A stretch of DNA of 64,000 nt from Bradyrhizobium sp. U87765 SZCCT0048 (GCF_018131225.1 NZ_JAFCMM010000001.1:1922001-1986000), one strand, 5' to 3'. Counted from the stretch's first letter, positions 1-8,316 are shown. Notes: a model not told the origin generated them from the letters alone. Numbers and translations are program-made.

Positions 1-253
1 CCAGGCGCAAGGAGAGACCCTCGAGGATCTTCGCACAAGGCTGTCGCACGTCTTCCGCGGGTTCGCATCGGGGAACAGCGAGATCGCCTCCACGGAAGCC
101 CAGGCGCTGCGCGCGGCAATCGATCGACAACTCCGCCAGCGCTGCGAATGGGCCAGCGCCGCGCAACGACAACAGCTGACCGCACTGGTCGGCCTGCGCC
201 GCACGCTGTTTCCCCATGCATCGGCGCCGGCCCTCGACGGAGCCACGCAATGA
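1..253 (+). CDS. C-terminal end of an FUSC-type efflux protein (partial)
   Basis: The reading frame is open from base 2 to a TGA at 251-253, giving about 83 residues rich in Leu, Arg and Gln, as in the cytoplasmic tail of FUSC/AaeB-type aromatic-acid exporters. The rest of the gene lies before the window. The identity comes mainly from context: it is followed, with overlapping stop and start codons, by a DUF1656 gene and an HlyD-type adaptor, the standard order of FUSC-DUF1656-HlyD efflux operons. The visible tail has no diagnostic motif, so another inner-membrane efflux component is possible. Confidence 0.6.
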   Translation, partial: QAQGETLEDLRTRLSHVFRGFASGNSEIASTEAQALRAAIDRQLRQRCEWASAAQRQQLTALVGLRRTLFPHASAPALDGATQ

Positions 254-468
254 CCGAAGAGATCAGCATTGCCGGCGTGTTCCTGCCGACGTTCGTCGCA
301 GCCTGTATCTTCGCGCTCGGGCTCGGGGCCATCCTGTCCGCGGCGATCAAGCGCATCGTCTCGCCGCGGATCAACGCCATCGCGTGGCATCCCCTGCTGT
401 TCGAATTCGCCATCCTCGTGATCCTCGTCGATATCTCCTATGCTTTACTGGGAACACTGCTGCCGTGA
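250..468 (+). CDS. DUF1656 small inner-membrane protein of an efflux operon
   Basis: A 72-residue protein with two hydrophobic segments, roughly residues 8-30 and 47-70. This is the length and topology of DUF1656 (AaeX-like) proteins that accompany FUSC and HlyD exporters. The ATG at 250 overlaps the upstream TGA in an ATGA arrangement, and its own TGA overlaps the GTG of the next gene, so the three genes are probably translationally coupled. A longer in-frame start at 148 would lie inside the upstream gene and lacks support. The molecular role of the family is unclear; it is probably an accessory subunit of the pump. Confidence 0.85.
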   Translation: MTEEISIAGVFLPTFVAACIFALGLGAILSAAIKRIVSPRINAIAWHPLLFEFAILVILVDISYALLGTLLP

Positions 469-1430
469 CCGCAAGACACTCGATCCTTCCGCGCCTCCTG
501 ATCACGTCACTGGTACTCGCCACCGCTGTGCCGGCCGCCATCGGCATGTGGAATCATTACGAAGCCGATCCCTGGACACGTGACGGCCGCATCCGGGCCG
601 ACGTCGTCGTCGTCGCTCCGGACGTGTCCGGCCTGGTCGACGAAATTCTGATCAGGGACAATCAGGCGGTTCGCAAGGGCGATGTGCTGCTCCGCCTGGA
701 TCCCGAACGCTTCCGCCTGGCGGTTCGACAGGCGGAGGCCGTGGTCGCCAGCCGGCAGGCGGCCCTGGACAAAGCCGCGAGCGATCATGCCCGCTATGAG
801 AAACTGAGCGATGGCGTCATCTCCCAGCAGCAGCACGAAGCTGTACACGCCGCGAACCTGCAGGCCAGGGCCGCCTATGATCAAGCCTCTGCCGATCTGG
901 ACGTCGCCCGTCTCAACCTGATCCGATCCGAGGTCCGCGCGCCGACAAACGGTCGCGTGACCAACTTCGACCTGCGTCCGGGCTCCTATCTTCCCGCAGG
1001 GCGCGGGATCATGGCGCTGATCGAGACCGACACGATCCGTGTCGAAGGCTATTTCGAGGAAACCAAACTCCCGCGCATCCATGTCGGCGATACCGCGGAT
1101 ATCAGGGTGATGGGCGGCGCGATCCTGCAAGGGAAGGTCGAGAGCATCGCCGCCGGCATCGAAGACCGGGACCGCAGTTCCGGCGCAAGCATGCTGGCGA
1201 ACATCAACCCCAGCTTCTCATGGGTCAGACTCGCACAGCGAATTCCGGTTCGCATTCGCCTCGATATGAAAGACCGCACAGACGGGCTAATCGTCGGCCG
1301 AACCGTCACTGTCCAGATCAACAGTCACCCTGGTCCCACGCCGATGGTGCTTGGTGCTGGCATCTCGCGCCTTTTGCGCGCCTTCTTCCGGGAAGACGGT
1401 TCCGGGACATCGTCAACGCGGAAGCTCTAG
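465..1430 (+). CDS. HlyD/EmrA-type periplasmic adaptor of an efflux pump
   Basis: A 321-residue membrane-fusion protein that should link the inner-membrane FUSC pump to the periplasm or an outer-membrane channel. It has an N-terminal membrane anchor (about residues 6-26), then a biotinyl-lipoyl-like half motif with VVAPDVSGLVDEILIRDNQ, an alpha-helical hairpin rich in Ala, Gln and Arg, a second lipoyl half around SEVRAPTNGRVTNFDL, and a beta-barrel region. The GTG at 465 is chosen because it overlaps the preceding stop as GTGA. The start at 216 would run antiparallel to nothing but would overlap two upstream genes. Likely substrates are aromatic or organic acids, by analogy with AaeAB, but this is inferred. 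Confidence 0.85.
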   Translation: MTARHSILPRLLITSLVLATAVPAAIGMWNHYEADPWTRDGRIRADVVVVAPDVSGLVDEILIRDNQAVRKGDVLLRLDPERFRLAVRQAEAVVASRQAALDKAASDHARYEKLSDGVISQQQHEAVHAANLQARAAYDQASADLDVARLNLIRSEVRAPTNGRVTNFDLRPGSYLPAGRGIMALIETDTIRVEGYFEETKLPRIHVGDTADIRVMGGAILQGKVESIAAGIEDRDRSSGASMLANINPSFSWVRLAQRIPVRIRLDMKDRTDGLIVGRTVTVQINSHPGPTPMVLGAGISRLLRAFFREDGSGTSSTRKL

Positions 1431-2343
1431 CAAAAGAAAATCTGCCTGAGCGTCGACCGAACGACCGCTCACCTGTATCTCCACGGCAGCTGTCGCGCGC
1501 AATTACTCGTGTCACTGCCGGGAATGGCTGGGATCAAATGGGAATATACGGGAAGTGCCCGTCTTTGTTGGGTTTCTCTGCGATAGGCTGGAATTGGTGA
1601 CTCTGTCTCGTCGCGCCACTTCAAATGCCCCCAATCGAAAGCGAGAGATGAGTCGTCGTTGTTTTTGCGGGACCTTCAATCCGATCTGTGACGCCAAGCT
1701 CCACAGCTTGGGGCACCAGTTACAGTTTATGAAGAGCCAAATCTCAGGGCGCTTCAAAGTCGTGCCAATTGTGACGCGGAACTGTGACGCCAACGGTGCC
1801 CTTCCGGCTGGCGGGGCTGACATAGCTCGCAGGTGGTACGTGCGATCCCGGCTGCTTCCCCTCGGAAAGTGGCGCGCCAACGCTAGTCGTCTCGCGGATC
1901 AGTTTTTCATTATCTTGGCCGGCCGAGGCTCGGCAGCCTTCAGACCAACATCAATCTTTGCGGTCAACACAAGAAGAAAAGTCGCCCAGCGCGGTCGCAA
2001 GTTCAGGCTGCGGTGGATGCCACCGGCTTGCACTCCGTTACGAAGGGCTGGCTGACGAGGTTGACAGGAGGGCTTCCGGATCAGCGGGGGATTGGGAGCC
2101 AGTGCTGTCGCCGATCGCCGATCCGCTGCTCAGGCTGGCGCGTAGCTGCAACTCCTTCGAGGAGCTGTTGATGAGGTTTCCCGCTGCGGTCAGGGTCGAT
2201 GGATTCAGAAGAGCTCGCGCAGCGTCTCGCGACGGCAACGGCTATCGCGCGGGGTCTAGGCAACCTAGCCAATTCGGGTGACAACCAACAACACCATGTG
2301 ACAGATTTCTCAGATAGTCCGCCCGTCCGGGAAGGTGAATCTC
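1431..2343 (+). other. Accessory stretch without intact gene, holds a phage-gene remnant
   Basis: About 910 bases separate the efflux operon from the next convincing gene. Open frames of 100-166 codons occur on both strands at 1512-2055, but their translations lack normal composition and start signals. A short hairpin (CCAAGCT with AGCTTGG) lies at about 1693-1711. The right part, 2042-2280, resembles the end of a Mu-like portal gene and is listed separately. Base composition falls towards the right end. Confidence 0.5.
2042..2280 (+). pseudogene. Decayed 3' fragment of a Mu gp29-like (DUF935) portal gene
   Basis: Frame +2 reads EVDRRASGSAGDWEPVLSP followed by IADPLLRLARSCNSFEELL. After a shift of one base near 2195-2200 the next frame reads MDSEELAQRLATATAIARG. 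Joined, these match the way DUF935 phage portal proteins end: an acidic linker, a pair of helices beginning with 'PVLAPI', a 'S-F-E-E-L-L' segment, then 'D-S-x-x-L-A-x-x-L-A-x-A-x-x-x-A-R-G-L-G'. No 5' part and no other head or tail gene remains. The assignment rests on remembered family pattern rather than a search, so confidence is moderate. The frameshift and missing start show the gene is dead. Confidence 0.5.
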
Positions 2344-3054
2344 ATGAATTATCGCAAGGTATTCTTGGTAGCCGCAATTGTGCTCGGAACCGTAGCACTT
2401 CTCGTCTTGGACGGGCTTTTCATCGCGCTCGTTCGCGCCGAAACGTCGAGCACAATCCTAAACGCGCTGATAATCGTGGCTAAGCTAGTCAATTTGTTTC
2501 TGCTCTGGTTCGTTTTTTCCGCCGTTGTTATCATCAGCGGCCTTGGAATCAGAGAAGCCATTAGAGCAACAACGTGGGGTAAAAGAGCTCTAAACATTGT
2601 TGATCGCGGAGTGGCAGCATTCTTCCTGGTTATATTGCCTTGCTCCGTCGTTGTGGGGTTCCTCTCAATACTGATCGCAGGAGCCGCTATCTTTGCCCTT
2701 GGTTTGTTCGGGATCCATCTAAACCAGGATGAGCTGATCAACTTCATTTTGATAATTATTTGTGTGCTCGCCAGTGGATTGATTCTTTTCGTAATTCGAT
2801 CGAAGCAGCCCTTCATCTACGGACTGGCTGAGGTGCACGTCGGGGCTGGCAGTGCTCTAATATCAATCTTTGGGAAGCAGATTGCAGCGGAGCGCTTGCT
2901 GTCGGCTCTCGCGATCCTCGCGGGTCTCTACATTATCGTTCGAGGGATTGATAACATCGATAAAGCGTTGCCGACCGACAGCAAGCTTATTTCCATCTTA
3001 GGCAGCCTCTACGGGGCGATGATGGAGGAAGCGCCTCCACGCATCCAGGGCTAG
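2344..3054 (+). CDS. Orphan multi-pass membrane protein
   Basis: A 236-residue protein whose family I do not recognise. It has an N-terminal hydrophobic helix (about residues 5-27), further hydrophobic helices near 37-60, 85-120 and 127-150, and a weaker one near 185-200. ATG 2344 is preceded by GGAAGGTG about 7 bases upstream, which favours it over the GTG at 2335. Its base composition is clearly more AT-rich than the flanking core genes and it uses codons such as ATA, AGA and TTT that are rare elsewhere in the window. This suggests acquired DNA, consistent with the adjacent phage remnant and tRNA gene. Confidence 0.65.
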   Translation: MNYRKVFLVAAIVLGTVALLVLDGLFIALVRAETSSTILNALIIVAKLVNLFLLWFVFSAVVIISGLGIREAIRATTWGKRALNIVDRGVAAFFLVILPCSVVVGFLSILIAGAAIFALGLFGIHLNQDELINFILIIICVLASGLILFVIRSKQPFIYGLAEVHVGAGSALISIFGKQIAAERLLSALAILAGLYIIVRGIDNIDKALPTDSKLISILGSLYGAMMEEAPPRIQG

Positions 3055-3212
3055 CGTAGCCCCCGATGAGCTCAGCTTGATCCGGGGTAGTCGCAATTCA
3101 ATGATCCGGAGTCGCTACGCTCATCCCGGCTAAGCTTGCTGTTAAATTCTTGTGGCGGCGCAACTTTGCCGTCGGTAGCCCGGATACACATGAATCTGTA
3201 AACTGCCGACGG
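3055..3212. repeat. Palindromic intergenic repeat segments
   Basis: The stretch between the two convergent orphan genes contains inverted segments. TAGCCCC at about 3057 pairs with GGGGTA near 3086, and GCCGTCGG at 3168-3175 pairs with CCGACGGC at 3206-3213. The wording 'TAGCCC-GATGAGC-TGATCCGGGG' resembles a palindromic repeat common between genes in Bradyrhizobium and Rhodopseudomonas. The second hairpin overlaps the stop of the leftward gene and could help transcription end. Confidence 0.4.
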
Positions 3213-3398
3213 CTATCCCGGGCCGGAAAGAGAGCTTGCGTTTGCTGCAGCCTCTTTTGCCGCAGCAGCGCAATTCTCGGCTGTCGCAAAATTGCCTACG
3301 TGGAGAGATGTGGTTGATACCGGGACGCCTTTTCCCGGGTCCATAGACAAGCCCCCGGCTCCTTGCGCGAACACCAATAACACTAACCGATATATCAT
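3213..3398 (-). CDS. Small exported protein of unknown function
   Basis: A 61-residue protein. It begins with a short hydrophobic signal-like segment (MIYRLVLLVFAQGAGG), continues with MDPGKGVPVSTTSLHVG, and ends in an Ala-rich tail with one Cys in the phrase FATAENCAAAAKEA. That cysteine-bearing 'F-x-T-x-x-x-C-x-x-A-A' phrase is frequent in tiny secreted proteins of Bradyrhizobium-like genomes. ATG 3398 has GAAGGG five bases upstream. It sits 31 bases after the stop of the 260-residue gene on the same strand, so both are probably co-transcribed. A longer frame from 3476 would overlap the upstream gene. Confidence 0.55.
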   Translation of the reverse strand: MIYRLVLLVFAQGAGGLSMDPGKGVPVSTTSLHVGNFATAENCAAAAKEAAANASSLSGPG

Positions 3399-3429
3399 GA
3401 TGCCCTTCGTTGCCGGTATGGTGTCTGGT

Positions 3430-4212
3430 TCACATGATCCTACAGCCGCCCAGCGCGACTCCAAGGATATGCTCAATTGTCTCTCTCTCCTGAACTATCG
3501 TCTTAGATTGCGGATCGATTGGCATTAGATCAGCAAGCATGCCCAATACGCTCGGCATTTGCATATGAGAATATACAAGCAATTCGGCGTCAGAACGGCT
3601 CGCTTCCAGCAGCCATTTTTCGCTGCCTCCCATTCGTATCTTTCCTTCACGAGTCGCGGGCAACATCTCGATGCGGATTCCATTCTGGATAGTCGTGAGC
3701 ATCATCGAGAGGCCAAACTTTTCACCTATCGCGCGCATATTTTCTGCTGTTTCGGCTATCACGTCTTTGGGGTCTCTTGCATCGGCAGTCTTGGGCTTGA
3801 CGCACCTCAAGATTGTTTTTCCAAAGGTCGAAACAAGTTGATTGCTAGGGGTGGTGACTTTTGGGACATCCCGTTTCCGCGATGTCAAACTTGCCGCGTA
3901 TCCTATCGCACCAAGTAAAGTCGCGATCAGGGCAAAAATAACTAAAACTCTCGTAAGCTCGGGGCCGCTTCTTCTGCGCATTGCAGGTACAATCCACACT
4001 GCGCCCGAGTAGATCGCCGCGCCACCAGTTGCAGCGTAAAATGCGACTGTAACAGCCATCGGGTTTGTAGCCCAAGTCGGCAGGTCATGAATGCCAACCC
4101 GACCCGCCCACGCTGAAATATTTGCTTGAGCATCCCCGGGCTTAACAGAGGCTGCCGCGAGGAAGACGGGCAATAGCAGTCCTAGCGGAAGTACCTTGAA
4201 GAGTTCGCGCAT
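3430..4212 (-). CDS. Hypothetical protein with signal peptide and two membrane helices
   Basis: A 260-residue protein, not recognised. An N-terminal signal-like segment (about residues 1-22, MRELFKVLPLGLLLP then an Ala-rich cleavage region) is followed by two hydrophobic helices near 45-70 and 85-105. A soluble C-terminal half holds three Cys residues, one near the end (GGCRIM). ATG 4212 has GAGAGAAAGG eight bases upstream, while the in-frame TTG at 4230 has no suitable site. The gene is AT-richer than its chromosomal neighbours and is followed by a 61-residue exported protein on the same strand. A cell-envelope role is plausible but unproven. Confidence 0.7.
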   Translation of the reverse strand: MRELFKVLPLGLLLPVFLAAASVKPGDAQANISAWAGRVGIHDLPTWATNPMAVTVAFYAATGGAAIYSGAVWIVPAMRRRSGPELTRVLVIFALIATLLGAIGYAASLTSRKRDVPKVTTPSNQLVSTFGKTILRCVKPKTADARDPKDVIAETAENMRAIGEKFGLSMMLTTIQNGIRIEMLPATREGKIRMGGSEKWLLEASRSDAELLVYSHMQMPSVLGMLADLMPIDPQSKTIVQERETIEHILGVALGGCRIM

Positions 4213-4642
4213 AAACGGCCTTTCTCTCAAAGGTCACAGCTGAAACGAGCCATTGTCGTCCAGCAGTCATCCAACTCCGGCGCTGGTAACTCTGCCATAG
4301 GACGGCAGGATACGCCGCTCGGTCGTTTGCCCTCTTTTGCCCTCAAGTATCCCCGTCTGTCCTGTCTTCCGGTTTGCCCTCGTGAGAAGGCATTCAGCCC
4401 CGGGGCGCCCCATCGTCGCAGCCGATGCCCTAACAGCCCCGTCGAGCTTAAAAACCACCTGAACGCCCACCTTGTGAGGCCGACCGGCAGCAGACCATGG
4501 TCCATGACGCCCCGTGAGCGGGTGACATTCGAAGTTACGCGCCACGGCAGCCGGCGTTGGGAGTTGGGCGAGAACCACGACCAGCGATGTCAGGATCGAT
4601 CCTCCTGAAATCACCAACCGATTGATATCGAAGACAGAAATC
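4213..4642. other. Gap between orphan gene and tRNA-Gln, nothing recognised
   Basis: About 430 bases with no credible gene. Open frames here are unusual in composition and most are extensions through the tRNA. The segment lies directly 3' of the tRNA gene, where integrative elements usually insert, but I could not find an integrase or a duplicated tRNA 3' end near 1431-1600. Confidence 0.4.
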
Positions 4643-4717
4643 TGGCTGGGGCGGGAGGATTCGAACCTCCGCATGGTGGAATCAAAATCCACTGCCTTAC
4701 CACTTGGCGACGCCCCA
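4643..4717 (-). tRNA. tRNA-Gln (anticodon UUG)
   Basis: On the minus strand the 75-base sequence folds as a cloverleaf. The acceptor stem is TGGGGCG paired with CGCCCCA, the discriminator is G, and the CCA end is encoded. The anticodon stem-loop GTGGATTTTGATTCCAC carries TTG, and the T arm GGAGGTTCGAATCCTCC has the invariant TTCGA. The short D arm is typical of tRNA-Gln. The next gene on that strand starts more than 400 bases downstream, so the tRNA is probably a single transcription unit. Confidence 0.95.
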
Positions 4718-5054
4718 ATGGCCCCGGGGCGCGGGGCTGGACCGCACGGATTCCCTTCAGGCCCCGCCGGTGTATAGGGAGAGATCGGCCATTTCAAGCG
4801 GTGGATCGGCGCGGTCGGGACAGCCTCCGCGCCGTCTCCAGCAGCGGCCGTGGCCCGTTTCCGCCAGGTCGGGGTACACCGCCCACTTTTGTTTGAAGCC
4901 GGCCCGCCGGCATGGCAGTTTGCGGCATCGTCCGGGATCTTCCGGCGGGCCGGCGGCCCCTCTGACAGGCCCCGGTCGCATCCACATATAGAGTGGCAGC
5001 CGCGCCCCGATACGACAAGAAACCAGCCTGCCGTTCCACCAGGAGAGAATGCCC
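4718..5054. other. Upstream region of the acyl-CoA dehydrogenase gene
   Basis: About 340 bases that must hold the promoters of the tRNA (leftward) and of the acyl-CoA dehydrogenase gene (rightward). It is GC-rich and I see no clear -35/-10 pair. A CCGGCGGGCCGGCGG tract near 4940 could form a hairpin. The ribosome site AGGAGAG lies at 5041-5047. Confidence 0.4.
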
Positions 5055-6827
5055 ATGACCTACCGTGCCCCGATCAACGACATGCTGCTGGCCCTCAACC
5101 AGGGCGCAGGCCTCGCGGCAGCGGTCAAGGCCGGGCACTATGGCGATTTCGACGCAGAGATGACGGCGGCGATCCTGGAGGAGGCCGGCAAGTTCGCGTC
5201 CGACGTGCTGGCACCGCTCAACCGCGAGGGCGACAAGAACGGCATCAAGCTGAACGACGGCAAGGTCACCACCGCGCCGGGCTGGCCCGACGCCTACCGC
5301 CGCTGGTCCGAGGCCGGCTGGAACGCAGTCGCCGGCTCCGAGGCCTGGGGCGGCCAGGGCCTGCCGATCGCCATCAATGCCGCCTGCACCGAGATCTGGA
5401 GCGCCTCGAACATGGCGTTCGGCCTGTGCCCGCTGCTGACCGCCAGCGCCATCGAGGCGCTGGAGGCCCATGGCAGCGAGGAGCTCAAGCAGATCTACCT
5501 CGCCAAGCTGATTTCCGGCGAATGGACCGGCACCATGCAGCTCACCGAGCCGCAGGCCGGCTCCGACGTCGGCGCGCTGCGCAGCCGCGCCGAGCGCGCG
5601 AGCGACGGCACCTACCGCCTCAAGGGCACCAAGATCTTCATCACCTACGGCGAACACGACATGACCGATAACATCGTGCATTTCGTGCTCGCGCGCCTGC
5701 CGGACGCGCCCGCCGGCACCAAGGGCATTTCGCTGTTCCTCGTGCCGAAATTCCTGGTCAACGCCGACGGCTCGCTCGGCGCGCGCAACGACATCCATGC
5801 CAGCGGCGTCGAGCACAAGCTGGGCATCCACGCCTCGCCGACCTGCACCATGACCCTCGGCGACAAGGACGGTGCCATCGGCTACCTGATCGGCGAAGAG
5901 AACCGTGGCATGGCCTGCATGTTCACGATGATGAATCAGGCCCGCCTCGGCGTCGGCCTCGAGGGCGTCGGCATCGCCGATCGCGCCTACCAGCAGGCGC
6001 TGGCGTTCTCCCACGAGCGTCGCCAGGGCAAGGCCGGCGGCGCCAAGGGCGCGGGCTCCGACCCGATCTTCGCCCATCCCGACGTCAAGCGCATGCTGAT
6101 GCAGATGCGCGCGCTGACCGCCGCCGCCCGCACCATCTGCTACGCCACCGCGGTGGCGATCGACGTCTCCCACCGCGCTGCCGACGCCAAGGTGCGCGAG
6201 GCCGCCGCCGCGCGCGCCGCGCTGCTGACGCCGATCGCAAAAGCCTTCTCCACCGACATCGGCAACGAGGTGACGTCGCTCGGCGTGCAGATCCACGGCG
6301 GCATGGGCTTCATCGAGGAAACCGGCGCGGCGCAGCATTACCGCGATGCCCGCATCACCGCGATCTACGAGGGCACCAACGGCATCCAGTCGATCGACCT
6401 CGTCACCCGCAAGCTCACCGCCCAGGGCGGCGCCTCCGTCGACGCACTGCTGAAGGAACTGAACGACATCGCAACCGAGGTCGAGCGCTCCAACGATCCG
6501 GCGTTCGGCACCACCGCCGCACGGCTGCGCGATGGCCTCGCCTCGCTCGACCGCGCCGGCCGCTGGCTGCTGGAGCGCCTTGCGGCCGCGCCGAACGACG
6601 CCCTCGCCGGCGCGACGCCCTATCTGAGGCTGTTCGGCTCGACGCTCGGCGGCTGCCTGCTCGCCAAGGAAGCGCTCGCGGCGCGCGGCGATGGCGAAGG
6701 CCAGCGCTACGTCACGCTGGCGCGTTTCTTCGCCGAGAACGTCACCGTACAGGCGTCCGGCCTCGAGCGCATGGTGATCGACAGCGCCGACACCGTGAAC
6801 GGCGCCGACGCCGTGCTCACCGGCTGA
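5055..6827 (+). CDS. Acyl-CoA dehydrogenase, long form with C-terminal extension
   Basis: A FAD flavoprotein of about 590 residues that desaturates acyl-CoA at the alpha-beta bond and passes electrons to ETF. It is longer than the classic 380-residue enzymes because of an extra C-terminal helical domain, as in the large FadE/AcdA-type group. Visible marks are the flavin-binding phrase TGTMQLTEPQAGSDVGALRS near residue 160, the HKLGIHASPTC segment, and IYEGTNGIQSIDLV near residue 440 that carries the usual catalytic glutamate. AGGAG at 5041 is nine bases before ATG 5055 and only three before ATG 5049, so 5055 is preferred. An HDAC-family gene follows 95 bases later on the same strand. Substrate chain length is unknown. 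Confidence 0.93.
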   Translation: MTYRAPINDMLLALNQGAGLAAAVKAGHYGDFDAEMTAAILEEAGKFASDVLAPLNREGDKNGIKLNDGKVTTAPGWPDAYRRWSEAGWNAVAGSEAWGGQGLPIAINAACTEIWSASNMAFGLCPLLTASAIEALEAHGSEELKQIYLAKLISGEWTGTMQLTEPQAGSDVGALRSRAERASDGTYRLKGTKIFITYGEHDMTDNIVHFVLARLPDAPAGTKGISLFLVPKFLVNADGSLGARNDIHASGVEHKLGIHASPTCTMTLGDKDGAIGYLIGEENRGMACMFTMMNQARLGVGLEGVGIADRAYQQALAFSHERRQGKAGGAKGAGSDPIFAHPDVKRMLMQMRALTAAARTICYATAVAIDVSHRAADAKVREAAAARAALLTPIAKAFSTDIGNEVTSLGVQIHGGMGFIEETGAAQHYRDARITAIYEGTNGIQSIDLVTRKLTAQGGASVDALLKELNDIATEVERSNDPAFGTTAARLRDGLASLDRAGRWLLERLAAAPNDALAGATPYLRLFGSTLGGCLLAKEALAARGDGEGQRYVTLARFFAENVTVQASGLERMVIDSADTVNGADAVLTG

Positions 6828-6922
6828 TGCACGATGGACCGGCGGCCGTCCGCGCCAGCGGACCCGCCGGCGCGTCCCGACGGCGCCCCCGCCGTCTTCT
6901 TGCTGAAGGGATCGACCCGCCG

Positions 6923-7852
6923 ATGTCCACGCTCCTGATCACCCATCCCGCATGCATCGACCATGTCGTGCCGCCCGGCCATCCCGAGCGGCCCGACCGC
7001 ATGCGTGCGATCGAGCAGGCGCTGTCGCCGGACGCTTTCAATGCGCTGATACGCACCGAGGCACCGATCGGCGAGATCGATCACGTGCTGCTCTGTCACA
7101 ACGAACACTACGTCAACGAGCTGCATCACATCTCGCCAGCGGAGGGGCTCGTCTACATCGATGGCGACACCTCGATGTCGCCGGGAACATGGGAAGCGGC
7201 GATGCGCTGCGTCGGCGGCGCCACCGCCGCAGTCGACGCCGTGCTCGCGGGCCGCGCCAGCAATGCGTTCGTCGCCACGCGCCCGCCCGGCCACCATGCC
7301 GAGGTCGGCAAGCCGATGGGCTTCTGCTTTTTCGATCACGCCGCCATCGCGGCCCGCTACGCCCAGCGCCGGCATGGCGTCGGCCGTGTCGCGGTCGTCG
7401 ATTTCGACGTCCACCACGGCAACGGCACCCAGGACATTTTCTGGGCCGACCCCACCGTGATGTACGCCTCGACCCACGAGATGCCGCTGTTTCCCGGCAC
7501 CGGCGCGACGTCCGAACGCGGCGATCACGACACCATCGTCAATACACCGCTGCGCTCCGGCGATGGCGGCACGCGTTTCCGCGAGGCGTTCACCGACCGG
7601 ATCCTGCCGCGGCTCAGGACCTTTGCGCCCGAGTTGCTGATCATTTCCGCCGGCTTCGATGCCCACTGGCGCGACCCCCTCGCCAACCTGCAGCTCCAGG
7701 AGGGCGACTATGCCTGGATCACCGAACAGCTGATGCGGCTCGCCGACGACACCGCCGGCGGGCGGATCGTCTCCGTGCTGGAGGGTGGCTACGACCTGCA
7801 GGGCCTCAAGGAATCGGTCAGCGCCCATGTGAAGGGCCTGATGACCGCCTGA
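6923..7852 (+). CDS. Histone deacetylase family protein (AcuC/AphA-like amidohydrolase)
   Basis: A 309-residue zinc amidohydrolase of the arginase/deacetylase fold. In bacteria such proteins remove acetyl groups from polyamines, protein lysines or small amides. The family features are complete: HPERPDRM near residue 17, the catalytic His pair in RPPGHHAEVGKP (H124-H125), zinc ligands in VVDFDVHHGNGTQD and AGFDAHWRDPL, and a C-terminal LEGGYDLQGL. The ATG at 6923 is used because family homology begins there (MSTLLITHP). The upstream extension to 6827 is low-complexity and overlaps the dehydrogenase stop. The gene is probably co-transcribed with the acyl-CoA dehydrogenase. The physiological substrate is not evident. 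Confidence 0.92.
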   Translation: MSTLLITHPACIDHVVPPGHPERPDRMRAIEQALSPDAFNALIRTEAPIGEIDHVLLCHNEHYVNELHHISPAEGLVYIDGDTSMSPGTWEAAMRCVGGATAAVDAVLAGRASNAFVATRPPGHHAEVGKPMGFCFFDHAAIAARYAQRRHGVGRVAVVDFDVHHGNGTQDIFWADPTVMYASTHEMPLFPGTGATSERGDHDTIVNTPLRSGDGGTRFREAFTDRILPRLRTFAPELLIISAGFDAHWRDPLANLQLQEGDYAWITEQLMRLADDTAGGRIVSVLEGGYDLQGLKESVSAHVKGLMTA

Positions 7853-8064
7853 TCCCTGCCACGGGCCTCAGCCCAACGGCGAGCGCCAGGCCAGGTATCG
7901 TTCCACCCCCACGGTTCCGTCGTCACAAAGATGAATGATGGATCGGTGACAACACGGTGTCCTGCACAGGCCGGACCGCTCGGCTTGAAATAGGGACGCC
8001 CCCCGGCCACAATGCGCCCCCAATGACGATTCAAACCGAAGCGGGGCGCTTCGAGGACAGCTGA

Positions 8065-8316
8065 ATGGCCGAAAATACCAATGCCGACGTGAAGAGACTG
8101 AGCTTCGAACGCGCGATCGAGGAGCTTGAAACGATCGTGAAGCGTCTCGAGGACGGCAAGGTTCCGCTGGAAGAATCGGTTGCGATCTATGAGCGTGGAG
8201 AAGCCCTGAAGCGCCGTTGTGACGAGTTGCTGCGTCAGGCCGAGGCGCGCGTGGACAAGATCACCACCGACGCGTCCGGCCAGGTGGCCGGCACCGAACC
8301 GCTCGACGTTCAATAG
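8065..8316 (+). CDS. xseB: Exodeoxyribonuclease VII small subunit
   Basis: An 83-residue protein with the XseB signature near its N terminus: LSFERAIEELETIVKRLEDG followed by VPLEESVAIYERGEALK, then a coiled coil. XseB packs in several copies around the catalytic XseA to form the nuclease that degrades single-stranded DNA into oligonucleotides. Length matches the family (about 80). ATG 8065 follows GAGGACAGCTGA, giving a spaced GAGGA site. xseA is not in the window. The position just before dxs is common in proteobacteria, where xseB, ispA and dxs often cluster; here an alpha/beta hydrolase gene stands in the intervening place. Confidence 0.95.
   Translation: MAENTNADVKRLSFERAIEELETIVKRLEDGKVPLEESVAIYERGEALKRRCDELLRQAEARVDKITTDASGQVAGTEPLDVQ

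Noticed and set aside
1555..2055. 166-codon frame in the island
   Set aside because: Composition is irregular, there is no good ribosome site, and it runs into the decayed portal fragment in another frame.
4600..4720. Duplicate of the tRNA-Gln 3' end as an att site
   Set aside because: I looked for the T-arm/acceptor sequence near 1431-1700 and elsewhere in the left part and did not find a convincing second copy.
4794..6338. 514-codon open frame antisense to the acyl-CoA dehydrogenase
   Set aside because: Same GC-driven artefact; no motif or ribosome site.
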